From Phoebastria nigripes (Eukaryota > Chordata > Aves > Procellariiformes > Diomedeidae), in the NCBI GenBank assembly GCA_035582835.1, contig JAYKAV010003083.1:62001-126000 (forward strand): a stretch of DNA of 64,000 nucleotides. The letters run 5' to 3'. Position 1 is the first letter of the stretch. Every line of letters begins with the position of its first letter. Positions 1 through 12,300 of this stretch are shown here, one piece after another. The notes below the pieces were generated by a model. That model was not told the DNA's origin and did not search any database. It saw only the letters and a program-made list of their open reading frames with translations. The position numbers and the translations under genes were made by a program.

Positions 1-117
1 CAGGGAGGTAGTCAGTGCTTGTTTATCTCTGGTAACTCCTTAAGGACGATGGGCTCACTCTGTGTGGAGTCAGGGTGTGACTGTTTTAAGTGGCAGAAAC
101 TTTGCCTTGTGCATATT
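1..117. other. Unassigned left flank
   Basis: Short AT-rich flank to the left of the first CR1 element. I see no coding frame, RNA gene or recognisable repeat here. In mammals ATG12 lies on this side of CDO1, but nothing of it is visible in this window. Confidence 0.4.
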
Positions 118-1100
118 CATAGAATCATAGAATAGTTTGGGTTGAAAGGGACCTTTAAAGGTCATCTAGTCCAACCCCCCTGCAATGGGCCGGGACATCT
201 TCAACTAGATCAGGTTGCTCAGAGCCCCGTCCAACCTGACCTTGAATGCTTCCAGCGATGGGGCATCTACCACCTCTCTGGGCAACCTGTGCCAGTGTTT
301 CACCACCCTCAGTGTAAAAAATTTCTTCCTTATATCTAGTTNAATCTACCCTCTTTTAGTTTAAAACCATTCCCCCTTGTCCTGTCACTACAGGCCCTGC
401 TAAAAAGTCTGTCCCCATCTTTCTTATAAGCCCCCTTTAAGTATTGATAGGCTGCAATAAGGTCTCCCCGAAGCCTTGTCTTCTCCAGGCTGAATAACCC
501 CAACTCTCTCAGCCTTTCTTCATAGGAGAGTGGTTCCATCCCCCTGATCATTTTTGTGGCCCTCCTCTGGACCCGCTCCAACAGGTCCATGCCTTTCTTG
601 TGCTGAGGGCTCCAGAGCTGGATGCAGTACTCCAGGTGAGGTCTCACCAGAGCGGAGGAGAGGGGCAGAATCACCTCCCTCACCCTGCTGGCCACGCTTC
701 TTTTGATGCAGCCCAGGATACAGTTGGCTTTCTGGGCTGTGAGCGCGCACTGCTGGCTCATGTCCAGCTTTTCATCCACCAGTCCCCCAAGTCCTTCTCG
801 GCAGGGCTGCTCTCAATCCCTTCATCCCCCAGCCTGTATTGATATTGGGCGTTGCCCTGACCCAGGTGCAGCACCTTGCACTTGGCCTTGTTGAACCTCA
901 TGAGGTTCGACTGTACCACTCAGCTTGGTGTCATCTGCAAACTTGCTGAGGGTGCATTCGATCCCACCGTCTATGTCATTGATGAAGATATTAAACAGTA
1001 CTGCTCCCAATACAGACCCCTGAGGGACACCACTTGTCACCAATCTCCATATGGGCATTGAGCCATTGACCACTACCCTCTGGATTATATTCCTAAATAA
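118..1100 (-). mobile_element. CR1 LINE, 5'-truncated copy 1 (RT C-terminal part plus 3' end)
   Basis: On the minus strand this is the last third of a CR1 non-LTR retrotransposon. The 3' terminus, with its AGAATCAT-type short repeats seen in reverse, is at about 118-135. Read on the minus strand, fragments of reverse transcriptase are recognisable: VTSGVPQGS (motif B) and FADDTKLSG (motif C, the catalytic Asp pair) near 930-1060, then the connection region [18 protein letters not shown] near 720-779 and the C-terminal [20 protein letters not shown] near 520-570. The copy is dead: it is 5'-truncated, has a one-base frameshift near 785-792 (DLG to VDEKL), and lacks about 65 nt just after the FADD motif (near 905-925) that copy 2 at 19745-20940 retains. 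A single N lies at 342. It is closely similar to copy 2 along its whole length but in the opposite orientation. Confidence 0.95.
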
Positions 1101-3527
1101 CAGACTAGACTGCAAGCTTATCAAGTAGATAATGTGTCAGGTAAACAAATAAATGATTAGCAGCACATTGCCTGTAGAATTTGCAAGAGACAAAAGCATG
1201 CAAAAGACATGTTAAATCTCATATTTTAAAAAGTGACAGTTATAGCATCTAAACTCATAGATGATCCTGAAATGCTTTAAAATGTATGTACTTATCTTTT
1301 CAAAAAGAACAGTAAATTGGAAACATTGAAAGCTTAAATAGGACATGAAATATGGTCTCTGTATTCAGTATGCCTTGATCAAAAGTATTGACTGTATAGT
1401 TTAAGTGACTTCAGTTGCTACAGTGGGAGGAAAAAGGATATGAAAGTAAGGGCTGACCTTTTGGGCAAGTCTGTGAGAGTGGTACAAGACAAAAAAAAAA
1501 GTGTAGCCTTAGAAGAGCATTGAGTTCCACCCAAAGACGCTACAGTACTGAGCTACCAATATTTGTAATATAATTTAATTCACTTGATTTTATGTAATTG
1601 AATTAACATAATAGGGAAATTGGAAAAATTCTGTAAATTAAGTGATTTTTAAAGATTGAGAAATAAAGATAAGTATTGGAAAGGGAAATTGTTATACTGG
1701 TTTTATGAAAGGCTTAGTACTTCAGAACATCGCGATACTAAAAAATAGTGCTATGTAAAATTCAGTTATCCTGTTTCCAAGATGACAATCACCAAGTTCA
1801 AACCCTCTAAACTGGGAGGCATTATTTATATGAATTATTCTTCAAATAATGGTTTAGAGACTAGCATCAATTATAAATTTCTAATTTGTAGCTTGAACTA
1901 GTCTTAAAAGCACATGGAAAACATGAAGGAGCTAAGTGAAACTGAAGTTACCTCAAAGGTGAAAGGATAAAATACATAGACATGTCACCTATGTGCATAT
2001 TGAGGAAATGTCATCTTTACTTTTAAGCCTTGAAGAATTACTGCTAAGGTATTAACAGAAGATGTGTCTGTGTTAATTATCCCCACAACATAATCTTGAA
2101 CATACTGATCTACAGTAAAATCAAGGTGGGAGGGTGGGAATTCACACATCCGTTCTGCAAACTCCTTCTCAACTCTAAAGCAGCTTCTGTTTATCCATTG
2201 CTGCTGTTCATGCTCATTTTGCAGATCAAATTCTGCTTTTAGTTGCACAAGCTTTTGGCTTATGCTGTTCTTGACTATCCTGAAGTCTTAGTTACTCTTC
2301 AGGGATGTTGTACAAAGGTTACTCAAGTCATTATCATACTACAACATCTTCGTACTTGGAGATGAGACAAAAAAGGGGGGAAAATGCCTTTAACTCTGGG
2401 TTTTTCATGATGATTATGACTCTATTACAAGCTTGTATAAAATGCCACATGCACTAAAAAAACAAAAAGTGTTTTCAGCCTTGTTTTGTATTGGATCATC
2501 AAGAGAACAGAAACATTTGACAAGAAAGCATGTTAAATGTGTTTGTTCTTATTTGCGGAGACCACATGTCAGCTTTGCTAGCATCATACTTAATGTGCTC
2601 CCAAGGCTAAACATCATAAAATTCTACATGTTTTTCTTGTCCCTGCTTTGCATTTGCTTCAATAGCCATAATGCCATGAGATGTCAGGTGCATCTCACTG
2701 CATTTTAGTCAGAAAACTTTTGACTTGATGCCAAAATATCTAGAGAGACAAAAACTCATTTACAGGTTGTTTCATCCTAAAATAGGTGGTTAAGAAAGGT
2801 TGAATGAATCAGATTATTGACTAAAGAGAGAGCAAAATAAGTATGTTAAAAGCTTAACATTAAGCCAGTCACACTACATCGATGTCTCTAGGCTCAGTAG
2901 TGCCAGGGAATTTTCTGGGGCACTGTAGCTCAGTCATCTGTACAGTTAGTTGGTAGAACAGTTGCTGGCACAGATTCTGGCCTGTGCACAATTCAGGAGT
3001 TGGCAAGGCACCATTTCTCGTGGGCACTTTGGACATGACCAGCCTGTTCTGGAGGTTAAAAGTTAAATAAAGCGGATGCAAACTGTTCTTTGCAAATTGG
3101 CCTCTGTGCCAGAGGGCAGTCCTTGGGATATTTGTTAGTGGATACACAGTCCCAATTTCAGGTGAGATTTGATCCCTTGTATGCACATTGAGAAGAATTA
3201 AACTTTGGGGAGAAAAACATTGTCCCTCTTCGAACTTCAGGAGCAATCTCAGAACTTTTTTTAAATGGTTCTCCAGCTTTTCCTCCATGTAATCATCACA
3301 AACATGCTTGCTCTAAATGCCTACCAAAAGCTAGATTCTGCAACGTTTTTTGTTAAGCAGGCAGATTATAGATGGTGAGGAATTACTACTTATACATGTC
3401 AATTCACTCATACCTTTCCTTGTTAGAAGTAGATGACAAACATTAATTAGTAAGATTTAGGAAAAAGTACAGGAGCCTCAGTGTCCTTGCTCTGTATCTT
3501 CTCATGGAATTACTTCACATGAAAATT

Positions 3528-3567
3528 ATTTATATATATTATATCTATATAAAAAAAAATATATATC
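3528..3567. repeat. AT-rich simple tract
   Basis: Alternating TA runs (TATATATATT, ATATCTATAT), then A9 and further ATATAT. Low-complexity DNA with no coding content. Confidence 0.75.
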
Positions 3568-6500
3568 AATTGGACTGAGTGAATATAGTGTTAAAATATA
3601 ATTGTTTAAGCATTGGAGGGCTTAAGCATGAAAAAAAAGAGGTTCAAGTTACACGTTCCAATTGCAAAAATCAGTATATGACGTTAAAGCAGACAAAAAT
3701 GTCTTTCCCTCAAACCCAGTTTGGTAACAGAACTAATAACCCTAGCAACTCTTGGGAACTAAAATGCATTAAGAGCTCTTCAGCTCTGAAAGAGGAAACC
3801 TCAAAGAAGAGAAGGGCTCCAAACAGAAAANTACACAGTAAATATTGTCAGTGCAGAGAAGACTAGCCAGCACTTTAGCTTTCTCATGTAAGTACCACAA
3901 ATTGAAAGAAACAAAAACTTATTTTGAAGTATTTTTCTCACAGAGAGATGTCAATATTTTATATTTTATGTATAACACATGCACAGTGTACTAACCTCCC
4001 ACCAAAAGTGAATCAAACTGCTATCTTCCAAGAGTCCTTTCTGTGCTATGTGGTTTAATGCCTCACAGCTCTTCAGTGCGGTTTATTTTTTTCCTTCAGC
4101 AGTACACATGCTGTTTAGTAGTTGTTAGCGTTTTCAATGTATGGAATGACTTAGTATGTGGAGCTCTCGTTTCACTCATTGATTACTGCATTTTGTAGTC
4201 TGATGATGTTTCACTGCATGATCTATGTTTGATACGATTTGTTCTCAGGCTTTTTTTGTGAATCACTGTGCAAGCAGCAGGTTCTCATGCAAAATCTGTT
4301 GTGTACTCTGGGATCAATCTCACTTTCCAGGTTATATGACTGAGGAACAGCTGCAGTGCTGTTCCACAGCCCCAGAAGGAGTCATCCCACTTGGATGTAG
4401 AGCTCTTTAATCATTTAGCTTGGTCTTCCAGATCAGAGTTTGGGAACTGCTGCTTTAGATGGTACATTGCTTCCAAATAGCAATCTTTGTGACGTCTGCA
4501 ACAAACATTTACTTATGTTTCCTCCTGATTATAACCCAAAAGGTCTCTTCTGTGCAATTGGTATCCTTCCAAGAGTTCAAAGACCTTCATGTGAATAAAC
4601 TCCAGGCGTCATAGACTGAGGCACTTCAGGTTTTCAGATGCAGGATGCAGTCCTTAAATCATACAAAGCTTAAAGGAAAAGGCAGTAACCCTTTTGTAAT
4701 GCTTTGGGACTACACGAGACAATGTTGTATTTCAGGAAGGTGAGTTTCCTTGGCACAAGTTATTAACCTTTTACCTGTATTACGATCTGTGTGATAGAAT
4801 GTTCTCTTAAGCCTCCTCAGAGAGGTATTGCCATTGAGTCATGTAGCCCCAAAACTTGCACTACAGCTGCAGATCCAGATTTTCTCTTAAAAAAGCCCTC
4901 TCTACAAACATAAAGAAACTTAGGTGAACAGAGACTTAATACCATTGGTAAAGGAGTGAAAGTCATAGTATCTGGAGGAGGAGATGTAAATGCTCATTAT
5001 TGGGTTGTTTGCCACAACAGTCTGAGGATTCAGACACCTTGGATCCCACTTTTGACTTGCCCACAATTTTTATTTGGAATGACAAGGTGCATCATAAAAT
5101 CTTCAATCCCAAGCTACATATTCAGACCCAATACATGGTGCAAAATGTCTAACACTGGAGTTCATTAATTCCATCAATCTCAAGTGAAGATTTTCCTCAA
5201 CAAGTCAGGAGAAAAACCCTGTGAGCTGCACCCCAATAGGAGATGAGATGCGAATATACACTCAGGCACTTCAGCGGTAAGTCTCTCTTGGAGTTAGATG
5301 TCATGTCCAATGATTGCTTGAAGTGCTTACACCTGTCTTTTGGATAATAGTTGAGTGGTTGGGCATTTGTCCGTAAAGCAAAGCTTCTGTGGGTAAAGCC
5401 CAAACTCCCATTTTCCAAGACAAGGTTTTAACTGTCAGCAGGAGTGGTTTATTGGTTTCCTCTCTGCCTCTCAATGAAGTTAAGTCATGAAGAAAGCAAG
5501 AATGATTCACTTCTGTGTGAACCCTCTGAGGTTCTGTGGTTTTCACAAGGGCTGCACAATGTGAAATACAGGAAAAGACCTTAGACCTTTATGCTTCTTC
5601 CCTGAAGCTACATACTTGCTCTTTCTCTGTAGCCCAGAGAATATATATCCACTTTAGGGACTGTGGTATTTGAACACATGAGTATGAGGTACCCATGTGT
5701 CATCCTACGGATGTCACTACATCATACAGATTCAGGCAACCAAATGTGGTTACGTATCTTCTCCAAGAAACACCAAGGCGTGCCATCATTAAGCAAAGCT
5801 CAATAGCTCATTTATCAGGGAAACAAGATACGAGACCCTGATTACAGGAACTAGCAAATGTAATTCTTGCAGAATTATTTAATGAGAATATAGTACTATG
5901 TACCTGCTAATCATGAAAAGCCAAGGACTGAGAGAACTGGTGCTACCCAAAGACAGGGCAGGAGACCTAATTTGTGAGGCATGTTGATACAGTATAGTTC
6001 TGATCAAAAATGATTGTTTTTGTAGTTTTTTAACCTTCATTGATATGTGACTATCCATGATACTATTACCGGTGTGCAGTCCAACTCCTGAGGAACTGAA
6101 CACCAGCTGCAGTGTTGCATCCTGCATTGTAAGATACCTAGATGTGAATCACTGTGCCATTTGCCTCAACTTTGGACTTGTTTTTCAAATAAGCTTTAAG
6201 TAATTGGTCTTGAAAGGGACCTAAGCTTTTTGCTATAAAATTGAAAGTTACAACATCCCTTACACTTGTTGGAATAAAGCCTCCCACAGGCTGAGTATTA
6301 TTCTATAATAATAGAACAGTTGAGAAATATGTGCAATAGTTAATTTCTACAGGGGTATGAATGTATGATTTTCAGAAATAAATGGGTAAAATGCTGTACA
6401 CTCCTTTATAAGAAACACAACTGAGAATGTGAAGACAATTCCCATGCTGTGTGGATTACAATGCTCTCTCTTCTTTTTTTTAAATTTTCAGTGACAGATA

Positions 6501-7688
6501 CCCTCAGTGACTGAGGCTAGAATCTGTTAACTGCTGCATGTGCTCGCATCCTTGCGCCATTACTGTGAATGGGGTGTTAGCAAAAATGCAAGCTGGAGAG
6601 CCATCAATATAGTTCCTAGTGATTTTCATGCAATCAAGTAATCAACTCCTTATAGAAGTTTTCAGGATCAACAACTAATGTTCAAGGATTCAGAATGAAA
6701 AACTGTATAAACTTTTCAATAGGAGCAAATAAAAGTATAAGATTTTCTATTACTACTAGAGAAATTTAAGTTTTCGGTAATCAAGGAAAAAACTTCGACA
6801 AATTGGTACAGCAATATAGGTGAGCTATAATAAACAACAGCAGCAGTTTGAAACTGCAATAGGTAGATCCAGCCTGATCCCTTAGTTGTAACAGAGAAGG
6901 GTATAAAATGTCCTTTTGCTTTTACTAGCAGTATTTAAGGGCATCACTAATGATCCATCAACGTTGTGGCAAAGGAATCGAAGTTCTGAGGCTTCTGGGT
7001 TTAACAGCAGAAGCATAATTCATTTTTTTTCTGGATTTATATACCAGAACATCACCAAACACATAGGTGTACAAATAAGCGGACAGACATTATAACTGCT
7101 GGACAACAATTTAAATGAGATCCTGGGAATATCAGAATAAAACAAAAAAATGTTTGAAAGCTTATCTCACTGTTCATTTCACAACCCATTTTGGTGATCC
7201 TTACAAGAACTTATTCTTGTAAGTTATTTTATTCCTTTGGGCAGTGTTTCCGACAACCTCTAAAATTATGTGAATTCTGCCTTTGAAATAAATGGCATAG
7301 AGTGTTTTGCACTAATTCTAACTCTTTGCAACCTACAGCAGTTTTAATGGTGCCCATATGGGAATACTCAAGCAGGTCCTGAAAAGAAGTGCTACTTGCC
7401 CATACAATCTTTTGACACGAACCAATAGCTAAAATGGACCTGAGGCAAATTTCATGAAGAATTAAGGCACTAGTTCTTAACTGTGAGTTTGAACAAGTTA
7501 CCAAGGGAAGTGATGTGTTTGTTCGTTACCTGCGGTTCTCCCAGGAAGACTGGATGTTTTCTTCTTTAGCCACACAATGGCTGTTGATATCAGTGCCGGG
7601 GTATCCTGGTTGCGTTTCACAGATTCAGGATGGTCTTAGGTTCTTTCAGACCTTAAAAAGTCTGCTTGAAATCATCACAGTTCTCTCT

Positions 7689-7713
7689 CACACACACGCA
7701 CACACAAACACAA
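7689..7713 (+). repeat. Imperfect (CA)n microsatellite
   Basis: A run of CA dinucleotides interrupted by one CG and one AA. Ordinary simple repeat about 1.4 kb upstream of the CDO1 start codon. Confidence 0.8.
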
Positions 7714-8655
7714 CTTGTTAAAAAAGTAGTGTTAAGGGTGGATCTGCTTTCCGTGTGCCAGGAGAGGTTCTGGACTGATGCCTGACAATGTACCTATTCA
7801 GTACATTCATTCATTTTTCACTCCAATGCACTAGATCCCAGCCCCCTTTAAATCTATGGGAATGTATTCCGTCCTGCAGTAGAGCCAGAAATTCATCCAC
7901 CTTCTCAGGTTGTAGCTACTCTATTAATGGTGCTGCTTTTTCTCACGCCTACTTGATGCACAGGTCAGGAAGAGGGAAGGGAAAGCAGGCACGCTAGAAA
8001 TCCATCAATGTAGCTGTCTGTCTCTACGGGAAATCGCGAACTGCCAGTATTGTGAGCACCTTTAAGCCTCAGAGCTACAGCAGACCACAACACCAATCTG
8101 CTTACTTCCAGCCCCACAATCACCAGGCAGACCTAAATAGCTGAACTCTTTTTTTTTTAGAAAGAAAAGATGCATTTTTTAAAACACAATTCTATGACAT
8201 ATAGTGAATCCCATTGCCAAAATTCATGACTAATAAACATCCTATTAACAGTTGAACTGGAAATGAAGATGGCTGGCATGGCATCTGCTTGCTCTGCAGC
8301 CAGTACATAGGTTTGACAGACCGAGAGTGAGAATGGTCTGTCATCTTAGCCTGGCCTCCTTTGTCCCATTCATTACACTTCTAGGTGTCACGCTGAGTGC
8401 TAAAGTTCACAGCAGCCCTAAATGTGACTGCAGAGTGCATGGTTTTCACGGAACAGCACTTTCATCAGGCAGGCTGTATTAATGTAACCTCCAGGAGCAA
8501 TTTTCTGTGTGAATTAGATACCAATGTGTTTTGCTTTTAAATAGAGCTTCTAGATGTATTTTTGTGAGGCCTCAAATTAACATTTCTTTGCTGCAGCTTA
8601 TCTGCCTGGAAGCTTCTTCCTCTGTGATACAAGTAAGGGAGGCACCGGCGGGCCA

Positions 8656-8680
8656 GGCTTTGTAAGCTTTGTAAGCCGCA
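8656..8680. repeat. Short tandem duplication, GTAAGCTTT unit
   Basis: The word GCTTTGTAAGC appears twice with overlap (CTTTGTAAG repeated every 10 bases). Minor local duplication at the edge of the CpG island. Confidence 0.55.
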
Positions 8681-9107
8681 GACCTTCGTCCCAAGGGGAT
8701 GAAGATGCGCACACAAAGAGGCCTGGCAGGGAGAGGGAGAGGGAGAGCTGCGTGGAGACTGCTGCCGGGAGAGATGCTTTCCGCCCGGCAGCGACAGCCA
8801 CTTCTCTTCGTATTCCCTCCAGCGGGGCTATCGGAGAGCCAAACCCTGCCTGCCTGCCCGAGGGGTTAAAGCGAGACCTGCCCCTCACCGCCCCGGCCCG
8901 CTGGACGGGCTGACAGCGGCCGCGGGGGGAGGCAGGAGCTGGCGGTGCGAGGCGCGCCCGCCCAGCCGGCTCCGGCTGCCCCCGCCCGCCGGGGTCGGTG
9001 GCCGCGCTCCCGGGGACGGGCACGGCTGGCCGCGGGCCCGCCCGCCGCCGCCGCCCGGCCCCTCCGCCCGCCGGGGCGGTGGTAGGCTCCCGCCGTGCCT
9101 CCCGGCG

Positions 9108-9114
9108 CATAAAG
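9108..9114 (+). promoter_or_regulatory. CDO1: TATA-like element upstream of CDO1
   Basis: CATAAAG in an otherwise GC-rich promoter, 41 bases upstream of the first candidate ATG at 9155. If used at the usual 25-30 bp distance, transcription would begin near 9138-9145, leaving a very short 5' UTR. That would favour the ATGs at 9170 or 9173. The function is inferred from position only. Confidence 0.45.
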
Positions 9115-9154
9115 GGAGGCGGCGGGGGCCGGCCGGGGGCAGCGGCTGGCGGCG

Positions 9155-9351
9155 ATGGAGCAACTGGCGATGATGGAGCAGCCGGTGCAGACGGAGATGT
9201 GGAAGGCGCGGAGCCTGGAGGAGCTGGTCCGCATCCTCCATCGGATATTCGCCGAGGACAAAGTCAGCGTGGAGGAGGTGCAGGCGCTGATGGAGTCGTA
9301 CGAGAGCAACCCCGAGGAGTGGCTGCAGTACGCCAAATTCGACCAGTACAG
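9155..9351 (+). CDS. CDO1: CDO1 coding exon 1
   Basis: Encodes the N-terminal 65 residues plus two bases of Arg66. It includes [19 protein letters not shown] and ends FDQYR, matching the family. The donor is TACAG|GTACAA. Three ATGs lie in frame at 9155, 9170 and 9173. The first has G at -3 and G at +4; the third has A at -3 and G at +4. The mammalian protein begins MEQTE, which best aligns with the region from Met7 onward, so the start is uncertain by six residues. Confidence 0.95.
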
Positions 9352-12300
9352 GTACAACGCCTCCCCACACACACCCCCCGGCCTAAGGGAGCCCCTGGCG
9401 CCGCGCCCCTCACCGTGCGAGCGGGGCCGAGCCGCGGACGGGGAGCGGGGACCGCCGGGACGCAGCGCGGACGCCCCCCCCCCCGACCCGGCCGATAGCG
9501 CGCCGAGGGGGACGAAGGGCAAAGGCCCCCGGGGGGTGCGGGGGGGACCGCGGTGCCCCGCGGCGGGGCCGGGCGGGGGCGGGGAGCGGGCGGGGCGGTG
9601 GCGGCCAATGGCGGCACCGGCGGGCACGGTGGGGGGGCGGCTGCCCCGCACCCGGCATCGGCAGTCCCCCGGGCTGCAGGACCGCAGCCCGGGGGACCGC
9701 CGCTCCGGCCCAGAAACGCGCTGAAGCAACCAAAAAAATGGAGGGGGGGGGAAGTGAAAAAAGTGGTGGTGGTGGGAACATGCAGCAGAAAACACCGCGC
9801 GGGGGTTGCGCGGCGTGCTGGGGTAAGGGAGTAGACAGCTCCGAAGTGGGTGTTCGGTTTCTGTAGAGGAGCTGGTGCGTGTATTGCCGGCCCCACCGGT
9901 GGGTCGGGAGCCGTCTGGCCCCCCTGTTCAGTCCCTTCCTCCTCCGGGGTAGTGCAGGTCGGGGCTTTTTGCTGCTTGCCAGGAGGAAGGAAAATACTTG
10001 TTAGGGTTCTGAGTCGCTCCTACTTTGCTAACAACTAATTTTTTCCTGCCATTGGTGGCTTCCCTGTCTTGAATTTCAATAGGAATACATTTTATTCGAG
10101 CACTTCCTTTAAAAAACAAACACACACACACACCAACCCCAAAAAACTTTTCCTTTTAACCTCGCTATCATGAAAGCATCACTCTGACTTGACTTTTTTT
10201 AGCCTCCTTTCACCTCTCATTGACTATCCTCCGTTCAGAACAAATCACAAAATTTGTAACAAGAACATAGGAAACTAAGAACCGGAAAAACAAAGTGTGC
10301 TAACAATAGAAGTATGCATGGCAGCCTTTTTTTTTTTTTTTTTTGGCCAGCCAGACCTGCTGTACAGAAATAACAGCACTTGAAAAGTTCAGTCAAATGC
10401 CAGCATTGATCGCTTAAGTTCTGACATCATAGGAAAAATATGTCTACCTAATATACGCACAAATTGTGGGTGCAGTGAGAGGCAGCATATAGATACACGT
10501 TATGCTTTGTAAGTAATTCATTATGAGCATCCTATCTTGATTAAAATAGAATGGTCTTATGGGGAAACTAAAAAACTGCAGTTTTTTAAGTTGACATCAG
10601 TGGCCTTTCTGTGTGTCCCTGCTTGCATCTTTTAGGTGAGAGTGAGGCGTCTTGTCATCAGCATAAATATTTGCTTTACTTGGCAGAGTGCAAATAGTCA
10701 TGACTAAAGCTAACATGAAACCAGAAGGTCCCATTGGGTTACTTGCACCATAACAGCTAGAAGCACCAGCCCCGGATCAGAAGAGCCCCACTATGGAAAG
10801 TGATGTATAGAGCAAAATCCCAGTCCCTTCTCTAGTGAACTTTTCAATAGGATGAGATGAGCAGCAGCTCGGGGGAGGCTTGCAGGAGAGTACAAGGAAA
10901 CAAACATAAGGTGTTGCTATTAAAGATGTTTTCAAGCCCTGAGAGCAAATCACAGTCTAGAACACACATATTGATAAAAAGCCTTTTAGGAGCAAGCTTA
11001 TTCTGTGCCACCTATAAGTTAGCACAGGAAAAATCTTTTTAAGAAATCTTGCTCTGATAAACTTTGTTTAGAAGTAGATGCTGGCAGAAATTACCCCACA
11101 GGTGTTTTATTCACACATGAAAGCTACAGTACAAGATGTAGAACTTTCACGAACAGAGTAGGAGGACTGTGTACGGAAAGCCTGACATCTTATTTCTTTG
11201 GCTTTTTGGCTTTGTACAAATGAGTGCTGCGTAACAGAAGGAAAGCCAAGAATATCTGAAAAGGAGCTGCAGAAGAATGTAACCATGTATTTTTCTTGTT
11301 TCATTGCAGTCCTCTGTTTCTAATTATAAGCCAGCTGCTGAAGTGACTTCATTCAATAACTATTTTGATTTGATCCTGTCTACCACGTTAGTCTCAGACT
11401 CACAGTTCCCAAACTCCAAACATCTATGTAATTCAAAAGCAATATGATTATAAAATATTAAATATGTCCATTTTTCTTCTTCCCAGAAAAAGAACTCCTA
11501 AAAAAAAAAGCTTAAAAATACAATTTCTTTTTTTTCCAAGTAAAACTTGGCTTTCGAGAAAAAGAAGAAAAAGGATTTGTATATGTCACAACCTTCCTTC
11601 ATAAACATGTGTGTATAATTTAGTCTTTCATAGGCACATCAGTACTGTAAAAAGCAAACACTTTATATTTCAGGTATACGAGAAATCTTGTGGACAATGG
11701 AAATGGAAAGTTCAACTTGATGATCTTGTGCTGGGGTGAAGGGCATGGCAGGTTCGTATCCAAAGACTATGGTTTTAGCAAACAGATATAAAGCCACTGT
11801 ATCTTCCACTGCCATACAAAAAGACACAAATAATCAGGCCTATGTGAGCTATCAGAAAGTGTCTGGAAACTAAGCAGTGCAGAGCTCCTGTTGGTATAGC
11901 AGTCCTGAATATTTGCTATAACTTTTGCAAGTTTGTACCTCATGGACATTTTTAGAGCACTCTTTTAAAAACGTTCGGTTTTTCTACCAAATCTAAGCTT
12001 CCCCTCTGTCAGAGGAGGTTTTTAGTCCCAGAGATACAGCGGGTCCTGTGGGCAGGACAGTTTGAACAGACCCTGTTCAACCTGTCCCATACAACAGACC
12101 CATACAACACTTGGTTGCAGAAGCAGGACTTGGTGCCATTTAAATAGTCTTTGTTCTCTCATGGTGTTTAAATCCTGCCTCTGTGACAGGATGAGAAAAG
12201 TAGGTTTGGATTAGGACTACTGGTTGTGAGGAGGGAGCCCCTCTCCAGGAGTACTTGGCTTTCTTTAAGTTCACGCATCCCATCTCCTCCCTCAAAACGG

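Larger units (their letters stand above)
1101..8639. other. Intergenic DNA upstream of CDO1
   Basis: About 7.5 kb of AT-rich sequence between CR1 copy 1 and the CDO1 CpG island. I find no gene. It holds an AT-rich simple tract at 3528-3567 and a CA-type microsatellite at 7689-7713. The longest open frames (minus strand 1985-2287 and 2869-3288) match no family I recognise, and their lengths are compatible with chance. Distal regulatory elements of CDO1 could lie here but cannot be seen without comparison to other genomes. Confidence 0.6.
8640..9830. promoter_or_regulatory. CDO1: CpG island spanning the CDO1 promoter, exon 1 and start of intron 1
   Basis: Base composition changes abruptly from AT-rich to very GC- and CpG-rich at about 8640 and back at about 9830. 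The island covers the promoter, all of exon 1 and roughly the first 480 bases of intron 1. It contains a GA-rich tract (8727-8747), many GC-box-like CCGCCC/GGGCGG words, a CCAAT box at 9605-9609 inside intron 1, and a dense G-run block at 9565-9595. CDO1 promoter CpG methylation is well documented in human tumours, so an island here fits the family. Several long open frames on both strands in this block reflect GC richness (few stop codons) rather than genes. Confidence 0.85.
9352..11673 (+). other. CDO1: CDO1 intron 1
   Basis: A 2.3 kb phase-2 intron. Its first 480 bases are still CpG island, including a G-run block at 9565-9595 and a CCAAT box at 9605-9609. The rest is AT-rich, with a (CA)n run at 10120-10133 and an 18-base T run at 10327-10344. 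The acceptor is TATATTTCAG. No other gene is seen. Confidence 0.85.

Noticed and set aside
2869..3288. 139-codon open frame on the minus strand
   Set aside because: No family recognised, and frames of this length are expected a few times by chance in 64 kb read in six frames. No splice or start context supports it beyond an ATG.
8866..9834. Several long frames on both strands across the CDO1 CpG island (up to 309 codons)
   Set aside because: GC-rich DNA has few stop codons. Only the plus-strand frame from 9155 matches a protein, and it stops matching at the exon 1 donor.
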